In this document: positions 1 to 11,400 of the stretch, piece after piece | Layout: each line of letters starts with the position of its first letter | Position numbering within the stretch: position 1 is the first letter of the stretch | NCBI GenBank assembly: GCA_024280895.1 | Contig: JAJRPI010000019.1 | Location: 1-64,000 of the forward strand | Length of the DNA stretch: 64,000 nt | Origin: Alphaproteobacteria bacterium | GTDB lineage: Bacteria > Pseudomonadota > Alphaproteobacteria > Rhizobiales > JAKIUO01 | Direction of reading: 5' to 3' | Notes under the pieces: model-generated | Seen by the model: the letters and a program-made list of their open reading frames with translations, nothing else | What the model was told of the DNA's origin: nothing | The model's database searches: none | Position numbers and translations under genes: made by a program

Positions 1-1408
1 ACAGCACCTTGATGTGTATGAGGTCGTTTAACGTGGCGAAAATCATAAGCATAAGAACGAGAGCAAGACCAATTCGAAAACCATACTCGCGGGTTTTCTC
101 ACTCAACGGTTTTCCTTTGACGGCTTCGAACGCATAAAACAACAAATGCCCACCATCAAGCATGGGAACCGGGAACAAATTGATAAGTCCTATACTAACA
201 GAAAGAACTGCTATTAGGTTAATGAGCGGCAAAATGCCTACAGATGCGGCCTGCGAGGAGATCTGCGCAATTCTGATAGGGCCACCCAGCTGATCAGCTG
301 ATTCGCGACCAACGATAATTTTACCAAGATAGGACAATGTCTGATCAACTATAAAATAGGTTTCCTTGGCGCCTTTCCAGACCGCACTAACAGGATTATA
401 TTTCTTCCTCAGGCTGCCTCGCGGACTATGAACGCCCAAACGACCGATTGTTTTCTTGTCGCCAGCGCGATCCGTTACGACTGCTGCAACAGGTGTGACC
501 CTCAAAACCACGTCTTTGCCATCTCGCAGGACCGTAAAGGTCAGCAATTTGCCAGCGCTTTGACTGACGATTCGCTGCATTGTATTAAAACTATGGATCG
601 GCGTTTCACCAATCTTCAATATCCGATCACTGTCCTTAAATCCTGCTTTATCAGCAACGCTCCCCGTCACCACCGCTCCAATGCTTGGTTCAATAAACCT
701 TTGAACCTGCAACAGCGCGATATCGATTTTATTACCGAAACGATCCGTGATTTTCTGTTTGCGCGGTGTAAAAGGCAAAATCATTTCACGATCATTGCGG
801 TCAATGGCAAAAGATAGCTCCGTATTGGCATTCAAACTGACAATGCGCTGCATGTCACTAAAGCTATCAATTGTCGTACCATCTATGGTCTTGATCAAAT
901 CACCTTCTTTAAAACCCGCTTTTTCTGCGACGCTATCGGCTATAACGGCACCAATGCGAGGAGCGCTGATGCTCTCCCCCACAATGGTGTAAATACCGGC
1001 AAATATGACAATGGCCAAGATGAAGTTGGCGATAGGTCCAGCTGCGACAACCGCGGCCCTGTGAGCCAGTGGTTTGGCATGAAAACTGCCATTTTGATCA
1101 TCTGGTGACAGCTTTGACATTGCGTCAGCGTCTGGCACACTGGCGGCGTTGTCATCGTCGACAAATTTCACATAACCGCCAAGAGGCAACCACGCAAACC
1201 GCCATCTCGTGCCGTACTTATCGTGAAAACCATAAATTTCTTTACCAAAACCAATCGAAAAGTCCGTGACTTTAACGCCATAATAGCGCGCCACCATAAA
1301 ATGACCGAGCTCGTGAAAAAACACGACAATGGTCAAGACAAACAAAAACGGTAGTACGGAGGTAAAAATCAGCGAGACATAATGAGGTAGCTGGGAAATG
1401 AAATCCAT
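1..1408 (-). CDS. rseP: RseP-type site-2 intramembrane zinc metalloprotease (3' end outside window)
   Basis: This inner-membrane protease cleaves anti-sigma factors and leftover signal peptides within the membrane. The reading frame is open from an ATG at 1408 to the window edge, about 469 codons, so only the last few residues are missing. It has an N-terminal membrane segment with the zinc motif HELGH at residues 32-36, two PDZ repeats in the middle, and the second active-site motif LDG near residue 418 within PVPMLDGGH, followed by a last membrane helix. The sequence AAGGAAG lies just upstream as a ribosome site. It is the last visible gene of the rpsB-to-dxr run on the same strand. The family call is very secure; the substrates in this organism are inferred. 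Confidence 0.96.
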   Translation of the reverse strand, partial: MDFISQLPHYVSLIFTSVLPFLFVLTIVVFFHELGHFMVARYYGVKVTDFSIGFGKEIYGFHDKYGTRWRFAWLPLGGYVKFVDDDNAASVPDADAMSKLSPDDQNGSFHAKPLAHRAAVVAAGPIANFILAIVIFAGIYTIVGESISAPRIGAVIADSVAEKAGFKEGDLIKTIDGTTIDSFSDMQRIVSLNANTELSFAIDRNDREMILPFTPRKQKITDRFGNKIDIALLQVQRFIEPSIGAVVTGSVADKAGFKDSDRILKIGETPIHSFNTMQRIVSQSAGKLLTFTVLRDGKDVVLRVTPVAAVVTDRAGDKKTIGRLGVHSPRGSLRKKYNPVSAVWKGAKETYFIVDQTLSYLGKIIVGRESADQLGGPIRIAQISSQAASVGILPLINLIAVLSVSIGLINLFPVPMLDGGHLLFYAFEAVKGKPLSEKTREYGFRIGLALVLMLMIFATLNDLIHIKVL

Positions 1409-1464
1409 CTAGTTGGCTTCCTTGAGTGATGGTTTGATATTTCGAAATGAGATCTTGTATCAAC

Positions 1465-2631
1465 TTACATAATAATTGAAGATTGTGCCATTATTCGGGT
1501 GCTATGATCAATTACAAGCACTTCTTCAACACTTACAGGGCTTTTATCGCCCATTTGCACCTGAACAGCCTCGATCACACGCTCACAAAATGTGGGAATC
1601 TCCTGAAATGAGAGTTTCCCCTCGAGGAATGATTCGACCGCTATTTCGTTGGCAGCATTCATGATTGCCGGCATATTGCCCCCCTGGAGCATGGCCTGGC
1701 GGGCAAGTCTTATGGCTGGAAAGCGCGTCTCATCGGGGGCCTCGAAGGACAAAGAGGCAATTTTCGCCAGATCAAGCTGCTCAACTGGGGTCTTGATACG
1801 TTCGGGCCAGGAAAGGCTATAGGCAATCGGTGTGCGCATATCTGGAGCTCCAAGCTGTGCGATGACCGAGCCATCAACATAAGACACCAGACTATGAATA
1901 ATTGATTGTGGATGAATAACGATATCCAGCTGTTCGGGATCAACCGGGAATAAATACAAGGCCTCGATCAGCTCGAGGCCCTTATTCATCATGGTTGCCG
2001 AATCAATCGTTATCTTGCGGCCCATCGACCAATTAGGATGTTTGAGCGCTTGTGCCGGAGTGACATGATTCAATTGCTCGAGCGAGAAAGTCCGAAATGG
2101 TCCCCCTGAAGCGGTAAGGATAATTTTCTCGATATTTTGTTTTGGGCTGTCGTCGAGTGCCTGGAAAATGGCTGAATGTTCCGAATCAACCGGAAGTAAT
2201 TGGGTGTTATATTTGCTCACCTCGCTCATAAACAATGATCCGGCCGCGACCAGACATTCTTTGTTGGCAAGGGCAACACGATGGCCCTGCTTGACCGCAG
2301 CAAGCGTTGGACGAAGCCCTGCGGCCCCCATGATACCTGCCATTGTGATATCAACAGGCCGACTTGCCGCCTCGACCAACCCCTCATCGCCAGCGGCCAC
2401 CTTAATCCCGCTGCCTGAAAGCGCTGCTTTGAGATCGAGATAAAGGGATGCTTGACCAATGACGGCCATTTTTGCTTTGAATCTGCGAGCCAGATCAGCC
2501 AGCTCGTCTACATTTTTATTAGCGGTAAGGGCCTCTATGGCATATTTATCTTTATTGCGCGCAACAAGATCAAGGGTGCTCGATCCAATCGAGCCGGTTG
2601 CTCCAAGCACCGTGAGGGATTGTTGCACCAT
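1465..2631 (-). CDS. dxr: 1-deoxy-D-xylulose 5-phosphate reductoisomerase
   Basis: Dxr makes 2-C-methyl-D-erythritol 4-phosphate, the first committed step of the MEP isoprenoid pathway, using NADPH and a divalent metal. The 388-residue length is normal. Visible motifs are the NADPH loop GATGSIG at residues 10-16, NKE at 123-125, the metal-binding D-S-E at 149-151, and the GGPFR and MNKG segments. The start codon overlaps the cdsA stop by one base (TGATG), so the two are translationally coupled. Its place beside uppS and cdsA joins isoprenoid precursor supply to the lipid carrier and phospholipid steps. Confidence 0.98.
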   Translation of the reverse strand: MVQQSLTVLGATGSIGSSTLDLVARNKDKYAIEALTANKNVDELADLARRFKAKMAVIGQASLYLDLKAALSGSGIKVAAGDEGLVEAASRPVDITMAGIMGAAGLRPTLAAVKQGHRVALANKECLVAAGSLFMSEVSKYNTQLLPVDSEHSAIFQALDDSPKQNIEKIILTASGGPFRTFSLEQLNHVTPAQALKHPNWSMGRKITIDSATMMNKGLELIEALYLFPVDPEQLDIVIHPQSIIHSLVSYVDGSVIAQLGAPDMRTPIAYSLSWPERIKTPVEQLDLAKIASLSFEAPDETRFPAIRLARQAMLQGGNMPAIMNAANEIAVESFLEGKLSFQEIPTFCERVIEAVQVQMGDKSPVSVEEVLVIDHSTRIMAQSSIIM

Positions 2632-3494
2632 CAGTCCGCGCCCATCAGTATTAATATCTTGGGCAGATTAGAAGAGGACATCATAAGTGTGATGGCAGCG
2701 GCCAAAACCGCTGCGAACAACAGGCCATCGACCCGATCAAGAAGACCACCATGGCCAGGGATCAGGTTTGAAGCATCTTTGACTTTGTATTGACGCTTGA
2801 TGACTGATTCAAATAGGTCGCCCATTTGCGAAAAAGCGCCCAGCAAAAAGGACACAATAACGATAAAAATCAGTGTCTGCAGGCCAAGGAACCACCCAAA
2901 TAGCGCTCCGGAAATCGTGCCTGCTGTAACACCGCCAACAAAACCTGACCAGGTTTTCTTCGGCGAAATAGTCGGTGCCAGCTTTGGGCCGCCAAACCTG
3001 CGTCCCGCGAAATACGCAAATATATCAACGCTCCAGACCACGATGAACAGGTAAACAATAAGATGCCATCCATATTCAGCATCACTACGAAACCAGATGA
3101 GAGAAATCATCGGCAGACCGATATAGGGTACCCCAAGCAGTGAAACAGCAAGGCTTCGGGCCTTGGCATCACCTGCCATTGAAAACTTTGCTACAGGTCC
3201 GACAATCAAAACCAGAAGGGCCACCGAATAGTATCCCAAATAGGCTAAAGTGCTTGAAGCAAGAACCGCGATGATATGCAGGATCATCAATTCATCGACT
3301 TCGCCTGTTCGCACCAGATTACCCCACTCCCAACACATGATAGCGCCGCCAAAAGCGAGCAGCAGAGCGAAGGGCAACGGCCCGGACCAGGTTATAAATA
3401 AAACAATGCCAGCCAGAATAATCGCAGAGACAAGACGCTGGGTTAAATCCGACCAATTGCTCGAATTTTTATTTTGATCTAGTTGTTGGCTCAC
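2631..3494 (-). CDS. cdsA: Phosphatidate cytidylyltransferase (CDP-diglyceride synthase)
   Basis: CdsA converts phosphatidate and CTP to CDP-diacylglycerol, the branch point of phospholipid synthesis, in the inner membrane. The 287-residue protein has about seven or eight hydrophobic helices and ends with the family signature: [11 protein letters not shown] followed by [12 protein letters not shown]. The start codon is GTG and overlaps the uppS stop (GTGA), which fits a coupled operon. A long hydrophilic leader of about 20 residues precedes the first helix, which is usual in this family. No oddities were seen. Confidence 0.97.
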   Translation of the reverse strand: MSQQLDQNKNSSNWSDLTQRLVSAIILAGIVLFITWSGPLPFALLLAFGGAIMCWEWGNLVRTGEVDELMILHIIAVLASSTLAYLGYYSVALLVLIVGPVAKFSMAGDAKARSLAVSLLGVPYIGLPMISLIWFRSDAEYGWHLIVYLFIVVWSVDIFAYFAGRRFGGPKLAPTISPKKTWSGFVGGVTAGTISGALFGWFLGLQTLIFIVIVSFLLGAFSQMGDLFESVIKRQYKVKDASNLIPGHGGLLDRVDGLLFAAVLAAAITLMMSSSNLPKILILMGAD

Positions 3495-4249
3495 CCCGTG
3501 GACCTCGCCTTGAGGCCGCCAAACCGTCGCTCTCTGTTTTGATATTCGCAGAGCGCCTTGTCAAAGATCTCGCTGGTGAAATCTGGCCAATAGGTATCAA
3601 GGAAAACCAATTCGGAATAGGCACATTGCCAGAGTAGAAAATTGCTGAGGCGCAGCTCTCCGCTGGTTCTGATCAACAGATCGGGATTAGGAATTCCCGC
3701 CGTATCCAGATGATCTTCAAACAATTGTGCCGTAATCTCACTAGCTTTCAACTCACCGCTTTCAACTTTTAGGGCCAGGCGCACCGCAGCTCTGGTAATT
3801 TCATCTCTTGAGCCATAATTGAAAGCAAGTGTCAGGACCAACCGTGTATTTTGCTTGGTCAATGCTTGAGCATCATCAAGTAGTTTTAAAATATCGTCGG
3901 CAACCCCCTCTCTTGCGCCAATTACACGTATCTTGACTCCTTCTTTATGAAGTTTGGCGAGATCGCGGCGGATGAATATTTTCAGCAACTGCATCAAATC
4001 GCGGACTTCCTGGGGAGGACGCGACCAATTCTCGGATGAAAAGCTGAACAATGTAAGGTAAGAGATACCGGCGTCGCGCGCATATTGAACCGCGTTTCGA
4101 ACGCTTTCAATGCCTTTACGATGACCTTCATAGCGCTTTAAACCACGTGCTGCTGCCCAGCGACCGTTACCATCCATAATAATACCGACATGGCGTGGCA
4201 CCTCACTGACAGGTTCCCCCCAGTCTTTGTTATTTTCCAGAGTGGTCAT
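3491..4249 (-). CDS. uppS: Isoprenyl (undecaprenyl) diphosphate synthase
   Basis: This cytosolic cis-prenyltransferase elongates farnesyl diphosphate with isopentenyl diphosphate to give the C55 carrier lipid for peptidoglycan and other envelope polymers. The 252-residue protein carries the catalytic segment [10 protein letters not shown] with the key Asp at residue 26, then [12 protein letters not shown], and the C-terminal [15 protein letters not shown] and ERRFGG motifs. It sits between frr and cdsA. The 118-base gap to frr holds no strong hairpin, so read-through from frr is likely. Confidence 0.97.
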   Translation of the reverse strand: MTTLENNKDWGEPVSEVPRHVGIIMDGNGRWAAARGLKRYEGHRKGIESVRNAVQYARDAGISYLTLFSFSSENWSRPPQEVRDLMQLLKIFIRRDLAKLHKEGVKIRVIGAREGVADDILKLLDDAQALTKQNTRLVLTLAFNYGSRDEITRAAVRLALKVESGELKASEITAQLFEDHLDTAGIPNPDLLIRTSGELRLSNFLLWQCAYSELVFLDTYWPDFTSEIFDKALCEYQNRERRFGGLKARSTG

Positions 4250-4367
4250 CTACGCCCGTTTCGTCAAATTGCAATTTAAAGCTTGGCACGTGCCAGTGTC
4301 CGCGCCTGTTTGAGGTTCTATCTGTAACCCAAAAGCGTTGTTCCGAATAGATTAGAATGGAAAGAAA

Positions 4368-4928
4368 CTAGACCTTCATGATTTCCTGTTCTTTATGTTG
4401 CAGCAAATCATCGATCTCTTTAATCACGTTATCTGTGATTTTCTGAACTTCTTCCCCGTGGTCATGATGCAGATCTTTACCAATATCGCCGTCTTTTTCC
4501 ATGCCTTTCAATTGCTCCATACCGTCACGGCGCACATTACGAACAGCAATGCGTGCTTGCTCTGTATATTTGGCTGCAACCTTGGTCAGCTCCATGCGGC
4601 GTTCTTCGTTCAGTTCAGGTATTGGAATACGGATCATTTGACCATCAATCATCGGGTTGAGACCAAGGTCAGATTCTCGGATAGCTTTTTCAACGGCCTG
4701 CACCTGTCCCTTATCCCAAACCTGTACCGACAGCATTCTTGATTCGGGAACGGAGATATTCGCTACCTGGCTGATCGGCATAGGTGTCCCGTAAGCATCC
4801 ACCTTGATCGGATCAAGAAGCGAGACACTGGCTCGACCAGTACGCAAGCCACCGAACTCGGATTTGAGGACGCTCAAAGCCCCCTGCATACGACGTTCGA
4901 GATCTTTTAGATCAAAGCTTCCGGTCAT
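4368..4928 (-). CDS. frr: Ribosome recycling factor
   Basis: RRF acts with EF-G to split post-termination ribosomes. The 186-residue length and the segments [21 protein letters not shown] and [21 protein letters not shown] are standard for the family; the protein is mostly helical with a charged C-terminal half. The ATG at 4928 is preceded by GGAGAGAC as a ribosome site. It lies downstream of pyrH, as in most bacteria, separated by a 208-base gap that contains no gene and only a short AGCCG/CGGCT hairpin. Confidence 0.98.
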   Translation of the reverse strand: MTGSFDLKDLERRMQGALSVLKSEFGGLRTGRASVSLLDPIKVDAYGTPMPISQVANISVPESRMLSVQVWDKGQVQAVEKAIRESDLGLNPMIDGQMIRIPIPELNEERRMELTKVAAKYTEQARIAVRNVRRDGMEQLKGMEKDGDIGKDLHHDHGEEVQKITDNVIKEIDDLLQHKEQEIMKV

Positions 4929-5136
4929 TGTTTGTCTCTCCTAAAGTGGATTTATCATTCATAGCGCAGATCGGGCTTTGACGAGTTCGACGATTACAAC
5001 TTAAATTAGCTGTTAGCCGGCCCGACGGCTCCCGCAGGAAACAGATTTCAGGTATAAGCTGCTCACTGATTTCATTCAACCTACAGTGCACACTTTGTTA
5101 GCATTGCATAACAACTACAAAAATAATGAGGTGGCC

Positions 5137-5874
5137 CTATTCCTCACTGGATTGAACAATCGTGTGTTTCAATTCTCCACGCAGGACGCGGGAAATATTA
5201 CCTTGTTCGGCCAATGAAAAAATCATCACGGGCAGCTCATTGTCGCGTGCCAGGGCAATCGCTGCGCCATCCATGACCTGCAGATTGCGCGCCAGCACTT
5301 CACTATAACTTAGCGCATCATAGCGCTTTGCATCAGGATTGCTTTTGGGATCGTCCGAGTAAATTCCGTCAACCTGTGTCGCCTTGGCCAGACCATCACA
5401 CTGCATTTCTATTGCTCTCAATGCTGCGGCGGTGTCGGTTGTAAAAAACGGATTACCGGTGCCAGCTGCAAAAATCACAACGCGCCCTTTAGACAGGTGC
5501 CGTATGGCTTTTTGACGGATAAAAGGTTCGCAAACACTTGGCATGGGGATCGAGGATAAAACCCGTGCGCTGATATCTTGACGTTCAAGCGCATTGTGAA
5601 GAGCTAACGCGTTCATCACGGTCGCCAGCATGCCCATATAGTCGCCATTGGCTCGATCCATGCCAGCGGCAGCACCCGCCATGCCGCGATAAATATTACC
5701 TCCGCCAACGACGACAGCTAGCTGAGTGCCTTGCGCAACCGCATTGCCGATATCGGTGGCGAAGCGATCAACGGTTGCCACATCGATCCCATAGTCAAGA
5801 TCACCCATCAGGGCTTCCCCTGACAATTTCAAGAGCACCCGCTTCCACTTTGTCACCGCTTTGGTCTTGCTCAT
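5137..5874 (-). CDS. pyrH: UMP kinase (hexameric bacterial type)
   Basis: PyrH phosphorylates UMP to UDP in pyrimidine nucleotide synthesis. The 245-residue protein belongs to the amino-acid-kinase fold: [15 protein letters not shown] near the N terminus binds phosphate, GGGNIYRG follows, and [19 protein letters not shown] binds the substrate. Such enzymes are usually activated by GTP and inhibited by UTP, which is family knowledge. A ribosome site, AGGAGTTCCC, lies just before the ATG. A strong terminator separates it from tsf upstream, so pyrH probably has its own promoter in the 5875-5931 interval. Confidence 0.98.
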   Translation of the reverse strand: MSKTKAVTKWKRVLLKLSGEALMGDLDYGIDVATVDRFATDIGNAVAQGTQLAVVVGGGNIYRGMAGAAAGMDRANGDYMGMLATVMNALALHNALERQDISARVLSSIPMPSVCEPFIRQKAIRHLSKGRVVIFAAGTGNPFFTTDTAAALRAIEMQCDGLAKATQVDGIYSDDPKSNPDAKRYDALSYSEVLARNLQVMDGAAIALARDNELPVMIFSLAEQGNISRVLRGELKHTIVQSSEE

Positions 5875-5931
5875 GGGAACTCCTATAAGAGGTTCGATTG
5901 ATGTTTTTATGAATTAAACTTAGAAAGCAGA

Positions 5932-5969
5932 CAAGAAAAAAGGCCGCTTCAAATAAATGAAGCGGCCTA
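5932..5969 (-). terminator. Intrinsic terminator after tsf
   Basis: A perfect 11-bp stem (AGGCCGCTTCA at 5941-5951 with its complement at 5958-5968) and a 6-base loop are followed on the minus strand by a U-rich run. It sits 17 bases after the tsf stop and would end the rpsB-tsf transcript before pyrH. Confidence 0.92.
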
Positions 5970-5985
5970 TTCTCAGATATGATCT

Positions 5986-6915
5986 CTAGCTGCTGCCGAC
6001 TGCTGCGGCGACTTCTGCGGCGAAGTCTTCTTCTTTTTTCTCAATACCTTCGCCAAGAGCAAAGCGCTCGAATGCGACCAGTTTGATGGGAGCACCAACA
6101 CTCTCTTCGGCTTCTTTCAGCGCTTTTTCAACGGTCAGATCAGGATTGATCACAAAGCTTTGTGAAAGCAAGACAACTTCCTGGAAGAATTTGTGCATAC
6201 GGCCATCAACCATTTTTTCGATGATATTATCCGGTTTGCCTGATTCTTTGGCCTGCTCGACAAGTACGGCGCGCTCTTTGGCAACGACATCGGCATCAAG
6301 CTCATCTTTATTCAAAGACAAAGGTGAGGTCGCAGCCACGTGCATGGCGATCTGTTTGCCGATTGCTTCAAGTTTGCTAGCATCCCCATCTGATTCCAGG
6401 GCCACCAGCACACCAATTTTACCAAGGCCATCAGCTATATCGTTATGAACATAAGAAGCAACGACACCCTTATCGACGCTCAGCGCACCAGAGCGGCGCA
6501 GCGACATGTTATCGCCAATCGTACCGACCATTTCTTTGATGAATTCGGTAACAGTTTTATCGGAACCCTCAAAATTTGCTGACGACAATTTGTCAAAATC
6601 ACCATCGACCTGATTGGCGATCTTTGCGACCGTGCGAACCATCGCCTGGAAATCATCATTACGGGCAACGAAATCCGTTTCCGAGTTTACTTCGACCAAT
6701 GCAGCTTTATTGCCATCTGAAATGACACCAACAAGGCCTTCAGCAGCAATACGGCTGGATTTCTTGTCTGCTTTGGCAATGCCTTTGGTGCGCAGCCAAT
6801 CACTACTTGCTTCGATATCACCATCATTTTCCTGAAGGGCTGCTTTGCAATCCATCATGCCTGCACCCGTTTTGTCGCGCAGTTCTTTGATCAAGCCCGC
6901 TGTTATCGTCGCCAT
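5986..6915 (-). CDS. tsf: Elongation factor Ts
   Basis: EF-Ts regenerates EF-Tu-GTP during translation. I chose the ATG at 6915 (product starts [20 protein letters not shown]) because GGAGAG stands at the right distance upstream and this is the conserved family N terminus; an in-frame ATG six codons earlier lacks support. The 309 residues show the N-terminal UBA-like domain, the TDFVARN segment that contacts EF-Tu, and the duplicated core. It follows rpsB on the same strand, the near-universal S2-EF-Ts pairing. Confidence 0.97.
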   Translation of the reverse strand: MATITAGLIKELRDKTGAGMMDCKAALQENDGDIEASSDWLRTKGIAKADKKSSRIAAEGLVGVISDGNKAALVEVNSETDFVARNDDFQAMVRTVAKIANQVDGDFDKLSSANFEGSDKTVTEFIKEMVGTIGDNMSLRRSGALSVDKGVVASYVHNDIADGLGKIGVLVALESDGDASKLEAIGKQIAMHVAATSPLSLNKDELDADVVAKERAVLVEQAKESGKPDNIIEKMVDGRMHKFFQEVVLLSQSFVINPDLTVEKALKEAEESVGAPIKLVAFERFALGEGIEKKEEDFAAEVAAAVGSS

Positions 6916-6954
6916 GATAAACTCTCCAATCATCCCCAGTTATAAAGTGTATAT

Positions 6955-6996
6955 TCAAAAGCCCGATCATAAGAAACGAGTTCTCGTGATCGGGAC
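6955..6996 (-). terminator. Hairpin between rpsB and tsf, possible partial terminator
   Basis: CCCGATCA (6962-6969) pairs with TGATCGGG (6987-6994), and an inner CGAG/CTCG pair can extend the fold. Only a short CTTTTG follows on the minus strand, so it is at best a leaky terminator or an mRNA processing signal that sets the S2 to EF-Ts ratio. Confidence 0.5.
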
Positions 6997-7030
6997 TTGA
7001 GAGGTTTTGTCGTGCATAAACCCGTCAGGT

Positions 7031-8197
7031 TTATTTTGCGGCAGCTTCGCCAAGTTTTACTGCCTGCTCAAGCCAGCCATCTCTGTCAATGCGGCCCTTG
7101 AAATCAAGAACATCATCAACCGCAGAAATATCGACCTTTGTGAACCCAGCAATCTGGCGATAGTGAAAGATGCCAATAGCGTTCAATTTCGTCTCCAGAA
7201 CAGGGCCGACGCCTGAGATCATTTTAAGATCATCAGCATCACCATCTGGCGCTTTCATAGGCTCGAAATCTGTTTTACCAAGCTCTTTGGCTTTTTTGTC
7301 GGCCTTATCATCAGTTTTGGCGTCAGCTTTCTCGGCTGGAGCCTCTTCTTTTGCTTTGGCTTCCGCTTTAGGTTCTTCTTTGACTGCTGGAGCCTTTTCA
7401 GCTTTGGGAGCCTCTTTTGCCTTGGCAGGTTTCTCAGCCTTGGCAGCAAGTGCCGGCTCTTCAAAGGTCGGATCAACAGAGGAACCAAGATCTTTGCCGG
7501 TTGAAACCTGCGAGCGCTCAATGCCATCAATGACAGCTCGTGAAATCAAATCGCAATAAAGGCCAATGGCCCGTCCAGCATCATCATTTCCTGGAATAGG
7601 ATAATCGGCAACATCTGGATCGCAATTACTGTCGATGATGGCAATCACTGGGATTTTCAACGTACGCGCTTCGGCAAGTGCCAAAGATTCGCGATTAGTA
7701 TCAATGATGAACAACAGATCGGGGACGCCGCCCATGTCCTTGATGCCACCAAGCGCACGGTCAAGCTTGTTGCGCTCTCGTGTCATTTTCAAAAGTTCTT
7801 TTTTAGTCTGCCCTGAGCCATCGCCAGCCCACAGGCCTTCAATCTTTTTCAAACGACGGATTGAATTGGAAACCGTTTTCCAGTTGGTCAAAGTACCACC
7901 GAGCCAACGATGATTGATGTAATATTGTGCGCAACGTGCGGCACTATCAGCGATCTCGTCTGAAGCTTGGCGCTTGGTGCCAACGAACAGCACACGTCCG
8001 CCACCGGCAACCACGTCAGAAACCTTGACAAGGGCCTGATGAAGCAAAGGTACGGTCTGTGAAAGATCCATAATATGGATGCTATTACGAGCCCCAAAGA
8101 TATAGGGACCCATTTTAGGGTTCCAAAGATGGGGTTGATGTCCAAAATGGACTCCAGCTTCTAGCAGCTGGCGCATAGAAAATTCTGGCAAAGCCAT
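7031..8197 (-). CDS. rpsB: 30S ribosomal protein S2 with long C-terminal extension
   Basis: S2 is a small-subunit protein needed for assembly and S1 binding. The ATG at 8197 is chosen because AGGAGACG lies 7 bases upstream and the product begins [20 protein letters not shown], as in other S2 proteins. The ordinary S2 fold ends near residue 230. It is followed by an Ala/Lys/Glu-rich low-complexity linker (about residues 250-315) and a C-terminal domain of about 65 residues containing [18 protein letters not shown] and [14 protein letters not shown], a helix-hairpin-helix-like module. The total of 388 residues is far above the roughly 240-260 of E. coli-type S2. Similar tails are known on ribosomal proteins in alphaproteobacteria; their role is unclear. 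Confidence 0.97.
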   Translation of the reverse strand: MALPEFSMRQLLEAGVHFGHQPHLWNPKMGPYIFGARNSIHIMDLSQTVPLLHQALVKVSDVVAGGGRVLFVGTKRQASDEIADSAARCAQYYINHRWLGGTLTNWKTVSNSIRRLKKIEGLWAGDGSGQTKKELLKMTRERNKLDRALGGIKDMGGVPDLLFIIDTNRESLALAEARTLKIPVIAIIDSNCDPDVADYPIPGNDDAGRAIGLYCDLISRAVIDGIERSQVSTGKDLGSSVDPTFEEPALAAKAEKPAKAKEAPKAEKAPAVKEEPKAEAKAKEEAPAEKADAKTDDKADKKAKELGKTDFEPMKAPDGDADDLKMISGVGPVLETKLNAIGIFHYRQIAGFTKVDISAVDDVLDFKGRIDRDGWLEQAVKLGEAAAK

Positions 8198-8234
8198 GAA
8201 GTCGTCTCCTGTTTGTCCGGTTGGTCCTCCGCGA

Positions 8235-8370
8235 AAGCAAAAGACACTGGAAAAAGATCCAGTGCCACCGGTCAGGTTCTGATGTCGCCACAAGGGCGAT
8301 CAGCAAAACCTCGCATTTGTTTCGCGTGTGTGATGAAGCGGTTTATAGGACCGCGCCGGGGATATTGCAA
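8235..8370 (-). promoter_or_regulatory. rpsB promoter and structured leader
   Basis: On the minus strand TTGCAA (8370-8365), a 17-base spacer and TATAAA (8347-8342) form a good sigma-70-type promoter. This would give a leader of about 138 bases before rpsB. The leader can fold into a long hairpin (AGGTT at 8274-8278 with AACCT at 8307-8311, with inner CGCC/GGCG pairs) and then a terminator-like hairpin, CACTGGA (8245-8251) with its complement at 8258-8264, followed by UCUUUUGCUUU. The second hairpin is too close to the start codon to have another promoter after it, so it must lie within the leader. This suggests attenuation or feedback by S2; the mechanism is inferred. Confidence 0.6.
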
Positions 8371-8442
8371 GCCCTCAATGGGAAGAGCTGCAGTTTTTGC
8401 CTCAAAAACAGTGGCAGACACCAAAAGAAGAGCATTTTAGCG

Positions 8443-11400
8443 CTATATCTCGATCAATTCGCAGACCCCGGGCAGCACTTTAAGCTCGCTGATTTGAGCC
8501 GGAGAGGTATCGATGCCCTGCATGGTGGGCAGGAACACATCTTTACCCATATTATCAAGACGCAGGATCAATCGCAGCTTGCCATGCCCACCCCTCGATA
8601 CTCTTTGTGCGATTTCGGTAAGCGCTTCTGGCTTGTTGATGATCAATTGCACGCCTTTTTTGCTTCGCCCTCCCACCTGATCAATAGGTTCTGCCGACAA
8701 CAGCCGCAAACGAAGATTATCGCTGTCTGGATCGGCTGACACACGCAACAAAACAACAGTGCCAGGTTGTAGCAACTCGCGGGTCGCCTCCAGAGTTTCC
8801 GAAAACATAACCATTTCAAATTGCGTCCCCGCATCCGAAAAAGCGGCAAATGCGAACTTGTTGCCTTTCTTGGAGCGGCGTTCCTGCAAATAGCTCACCA
8901 CGCCGGCCAGCGTCCCTGCAATACCAGTATCGGGACGGCGCTCGCCTCGCCTGAACGGGATCAGATTATCCTTGGCCTTTTGCGCTTCCTTGGCTTTATT
9001 GCGCTGCACCTGCTCTTCAAGCGAAAGATCGGCATTACTTGGTTCTGGCGGCTCGACGGGTTCGCTAGCCTTCTTGTCACGGAACGCCTGCTTTTGTATT
9101 TCGACCCGCTCCACGAAATCAAGATAGCTCTCAACCTTTAATGAGGCGAGCAATTCAACATATTCATCAAGGGGATGGCCAGACAGGTAAAAACCAACCG
9201 CATCGGCTTCCTTGTTGAGAATTTCCCTTGGCACCCAGAGCTTGGCATCACGCAGTTTTAATTCCGGGGTCTCGTCCCCGCCACCAAACAAGGAGGTCTG
9301 GCCGCTATTTTGGTCGCTGGCGGCGCGATTGGCACTGGCCATGATCAAATCAACATTGCCATGAACGGTAGCGCGCTCGATGCCAAATTGCGCAAACGCG
9401 TCAGCAGCCGCGAGCATTTCCAACGTCCGCTTGTTGATTAGTTTTGGATCAACACGATTGGCAAAATCAGCCAAATCCTTGAAGGCTCCATTTTCATCGC
9501 GCTCAAGGCAAAGCTGCTCCATAGCCTCCGCCCCGACATTTTTCAGCGCGGCTAGCGAATATCTAATGCCCATCTCACCCGATTTTGTGGCCTGAGGAAT
9601 AAACTCGGCGGTTGAGAAATTGATCGATGGCGGTAACATCTCGATCTTCATCGCGCGTGTTTCTTCAAAAAACAGTTTGACCTTGTCCGTATTGCCCTGA
9701 TCTAGCGTCATGATGGCAGCCATGAATTCAACGGGGTAATTGGCTTTCAAAAAAGCCGTCTGATAGGCCAGCAAAGCGTAGGCGGCGGCATGAGACTTAT
9801 TGAACCCGTAGCTGGCAAATTTTGCCAACAGGTCAAAAATCGTTTCTCCATCTTTCCTTGAAACACCGCGCTCAAACGCCCCGTTCACAAAGCTTGGCCG
9901 TTGTTGATCCATTTCGGCGGCAATTTTCTTACCCATGGCGCGACGCAGCAAATCGGCTTCGCCAAGCGAGTACCCGGCCAGCTCCTGGGCGATCTGCATC
10001 ACCTGTTCTTGATAGATGATGACCCCATAAGTCTCATTGAGCATGGGAGCCAGCTTGTCATCAATATAGACAATTTCCTCGCGCCCGAACTTGCGCTCGA
10101 TATAGGTAGGAATATTGTCCATGGGACCCGGGCGATAGAGCGAGACCATGGCGATAATATCTTCAAAACGATCGGGTTTTAGCTGTTTGAGGCTTTCACG
10201 CATGCCCGTACTTTCCAGCTGGAACACCCCGATGGTATCACCTCGCGCCAGTAGTTCATACGAGGCTGGATCATCCAGCGTATCGCCCGTAAAGTCGACG
10301 TGCCCACCGCCCTGCTTGATAAATTGCAAGGCCTTTTGAATAACAGTGAGGGTTTTAAGGCCCAAAAAGTCGAACTTGACGAGACCGGCCGGCTCCACCC
10401 ATTTCATATTAAACTGAGTAACCGGTATATCTGATCGCGGATCACGGTACAGCGGCACCAGTTCATCTAGTGAACGATCTCCAATCACCACACCAGCCGC
10501 ATGGGTCGAGGCGTGTCGGTAAAGTCCTTCAAGCCGCTGCGCAATATTCAGCAGATTTCGAACAACCGGTGCTTCTTCCGCCGCTTCCTCAATTTTGGGC
10601 TCTTCCGCCATCGCCTCGGCCAGCGAGATCCCTATAGTATTGGGAATGAGCTTTGACAGACGGTCCACCTGCCCATAAGGCATCTGCAAGACGCGGCCCA
10701 CATCACGAATAACAGCTTTCGCTTGTAATTTTCCAAAGGTAATAATCTGGGCAACCCTGTCGGTCCCATATTTATCTTGCACATAGCTGATCACCTCATC
10801 ACGTCGATCTTGACAAAAATCAATATCAAAGTCGGGCATGGACACACGTTCGGGGTTGAGAAAACGCTCGAACAACAAACCAAAGCGCAACGGGTCCAGA
10901 TCGGTGATGGACAGCACCCAGGCGACAACAGACCCAGCCCCCGACCCACGTCCCGGGCCTACCGGAATATCCATTTCCTTGGACCATCGAATGAAATCGG
11001 CAACGATCAGAAAATAGCCGGGAAATTTCATACGCGTAATGATACCAAGCTCATAATCGAGACGATCCCAATAGTTTTGTTCCTCATAGCCCTTGGCGAT
11101 ACCGTCCACCTCAAGGCGTTTTTTTAGCCCCTCGCGGGCCTGGCGCTCCAACTCGGCGGCTTCAATTTTTTCCTGCTGCTCGGGTGTTGCATTCTCGCCG
11201 CCGCCAAAGCGCGGCAAGATCGGATCACGCAACAAGGGGCGGTAGGAGCATCTTCGGGCAATGATCTTGGTATTCTCAATCGCTTCGGGCAGATCGGCAA
11301 ACAAGGTCTCCATTTCGCCTGCGTCTTTGAAATAATGTTCTGGAGTAAGACGGCGGCGGTCTTCCACAACCACATAGCTACCATCAGCAATACAAATCAG

